In this document: positions 5,156-5,242 of the stretch, in pieces
Position numbering within the stretch: position 1 is the stretch's first letter
Layout: each line of letters opens with the position of its first letter
Assembly: GCA_003157445.1 (NCBI GenBank)
Contig: PMJN01000380.1
Span: 1-5,242, forward strand
From: Micrococcales bacterium
GTDB taxonomy: Bacteria; Actinomycetota; Actinomycetes; Actinomycetales; Dermatophilaceae
Reading direction: 5' to 3'
DNA length: 5,242 nucleotides
Translations under genes and position numbers: made by a program
Notes under the pieces: model-generated
What the model was told of the DNA's origin: nothing
What the model saw: only the letters and a program-made list of their open reading frames with translations
Database searches by the model: none

Positions 5156-5242
5156 ACCACCACCGCGATCTGCCATCCAGCCGGGCTGTGTGCCACTCGT
5201 CCGTGCTCAGCCACCAATATGGTTGGGGCTGCGGGAAGTTCG

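Larger units (their letters stand above)
4754..5242. other. Non-coding stretch upstream of the - strand unit
   Basis: No convincing gene is seen in these 489 bases. Long open frames cross it on the - strand (from 5097 and 5015), but their translations are rich in Arg, Ser and Trp without any domain, and the first only becomes protein-like after 4437. The stretch holds the leader of the - strand genes, inverted repeats, two direct-repeat pairs and a tRNA 3'-half-like segment, listed separately. No integrase, transposase or terminal inverted repeat is visible. The last 170 bases (5072-5242) show only short open frames, including one on the + strand running off the edge that cannot be judged. 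Confidence 0.6.

Noticed and set aside
5090..5195. Short - strand frame starting MADRGGGVAV, about 34 codons
   Set aside because: It has no Shine-Dalgarno and no homology recognised, and it is very short, so it cannot be supported as a gene.
1..5242. CRISPR array, insertion sequence, transposase or riboswitch
   Set aside because: No spaced repeat series, terminal inverted repeats, transposase motifs or recognisable riboswitch core were seen on either strand.

Overview
The window is high-GC DNA with dense coding, and the protein styles (ArsM, ArsA and the small cation transporter) look like those of a high-GC Gram-positive actinobacterium. That assignment is by eye and no genus can be named. 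The left and centre hold part of an arsenic-resistance operon on the + strand; the right holds a short - strand unit and then a non-coding stretch that resembles the edge of an integrated element.

Region 1-3736 (+ strand) carries, in order, the C-terminal part of a thioredoxin reductase (1-579, cut by the window edge), a 444-residue protein joining a complete ArsM arsenite methyltransferase to a complete ArsD arsenite metallochaperone (613-1947), and a two-halved ArsA ATPase (1961-3736). The gaps are 33 and 13 nt, so one transcript is likely. Together they suggest thiol-redox supply (TrxB), S-adenosylmethionine-dependent methylation of As(III) (ArsM), capture and hand-over of As(III) (ArsD), and ATP-driven export (ArsA). 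The membrane pump (Acr3 or ArsB), ArsR and ArsC are not in the window and would be expected upstream of position 1. The most unusual item is the in-frame ArsM-ArsD fusion. It keeps a ribosome binding site and ATG for a free ArsD inside it, and it has duplicated Cys-Cys modules at both ends.

Region 3737-3813 is the gap between convergent genes and holds a GC-rich hairpin. Region 3814-4753 (- strand) holds a 93-residue cysteine-containing protein of unknown function followed by a six-helix protein related to cation diffusion facilitators that ends in Cys-Cys. The two are probably co-transcribed.

Region 4754-5242 has no convincing gene. It contains inverted repeats close upstream of the - strand unit, two 9-bp direct-repeat pairs, and a segment at 5026-5071 that reads like the 3' half of a tRNA (anticodon arm, T arm, acceptor 3' strand) with no 5' half. 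This is the form expected of an attachment-site remnant, which would put the metal-resistance genes inside an integrated element whose right boundary lies near 5026-5071. No integrase is visible, so this remains an inference.
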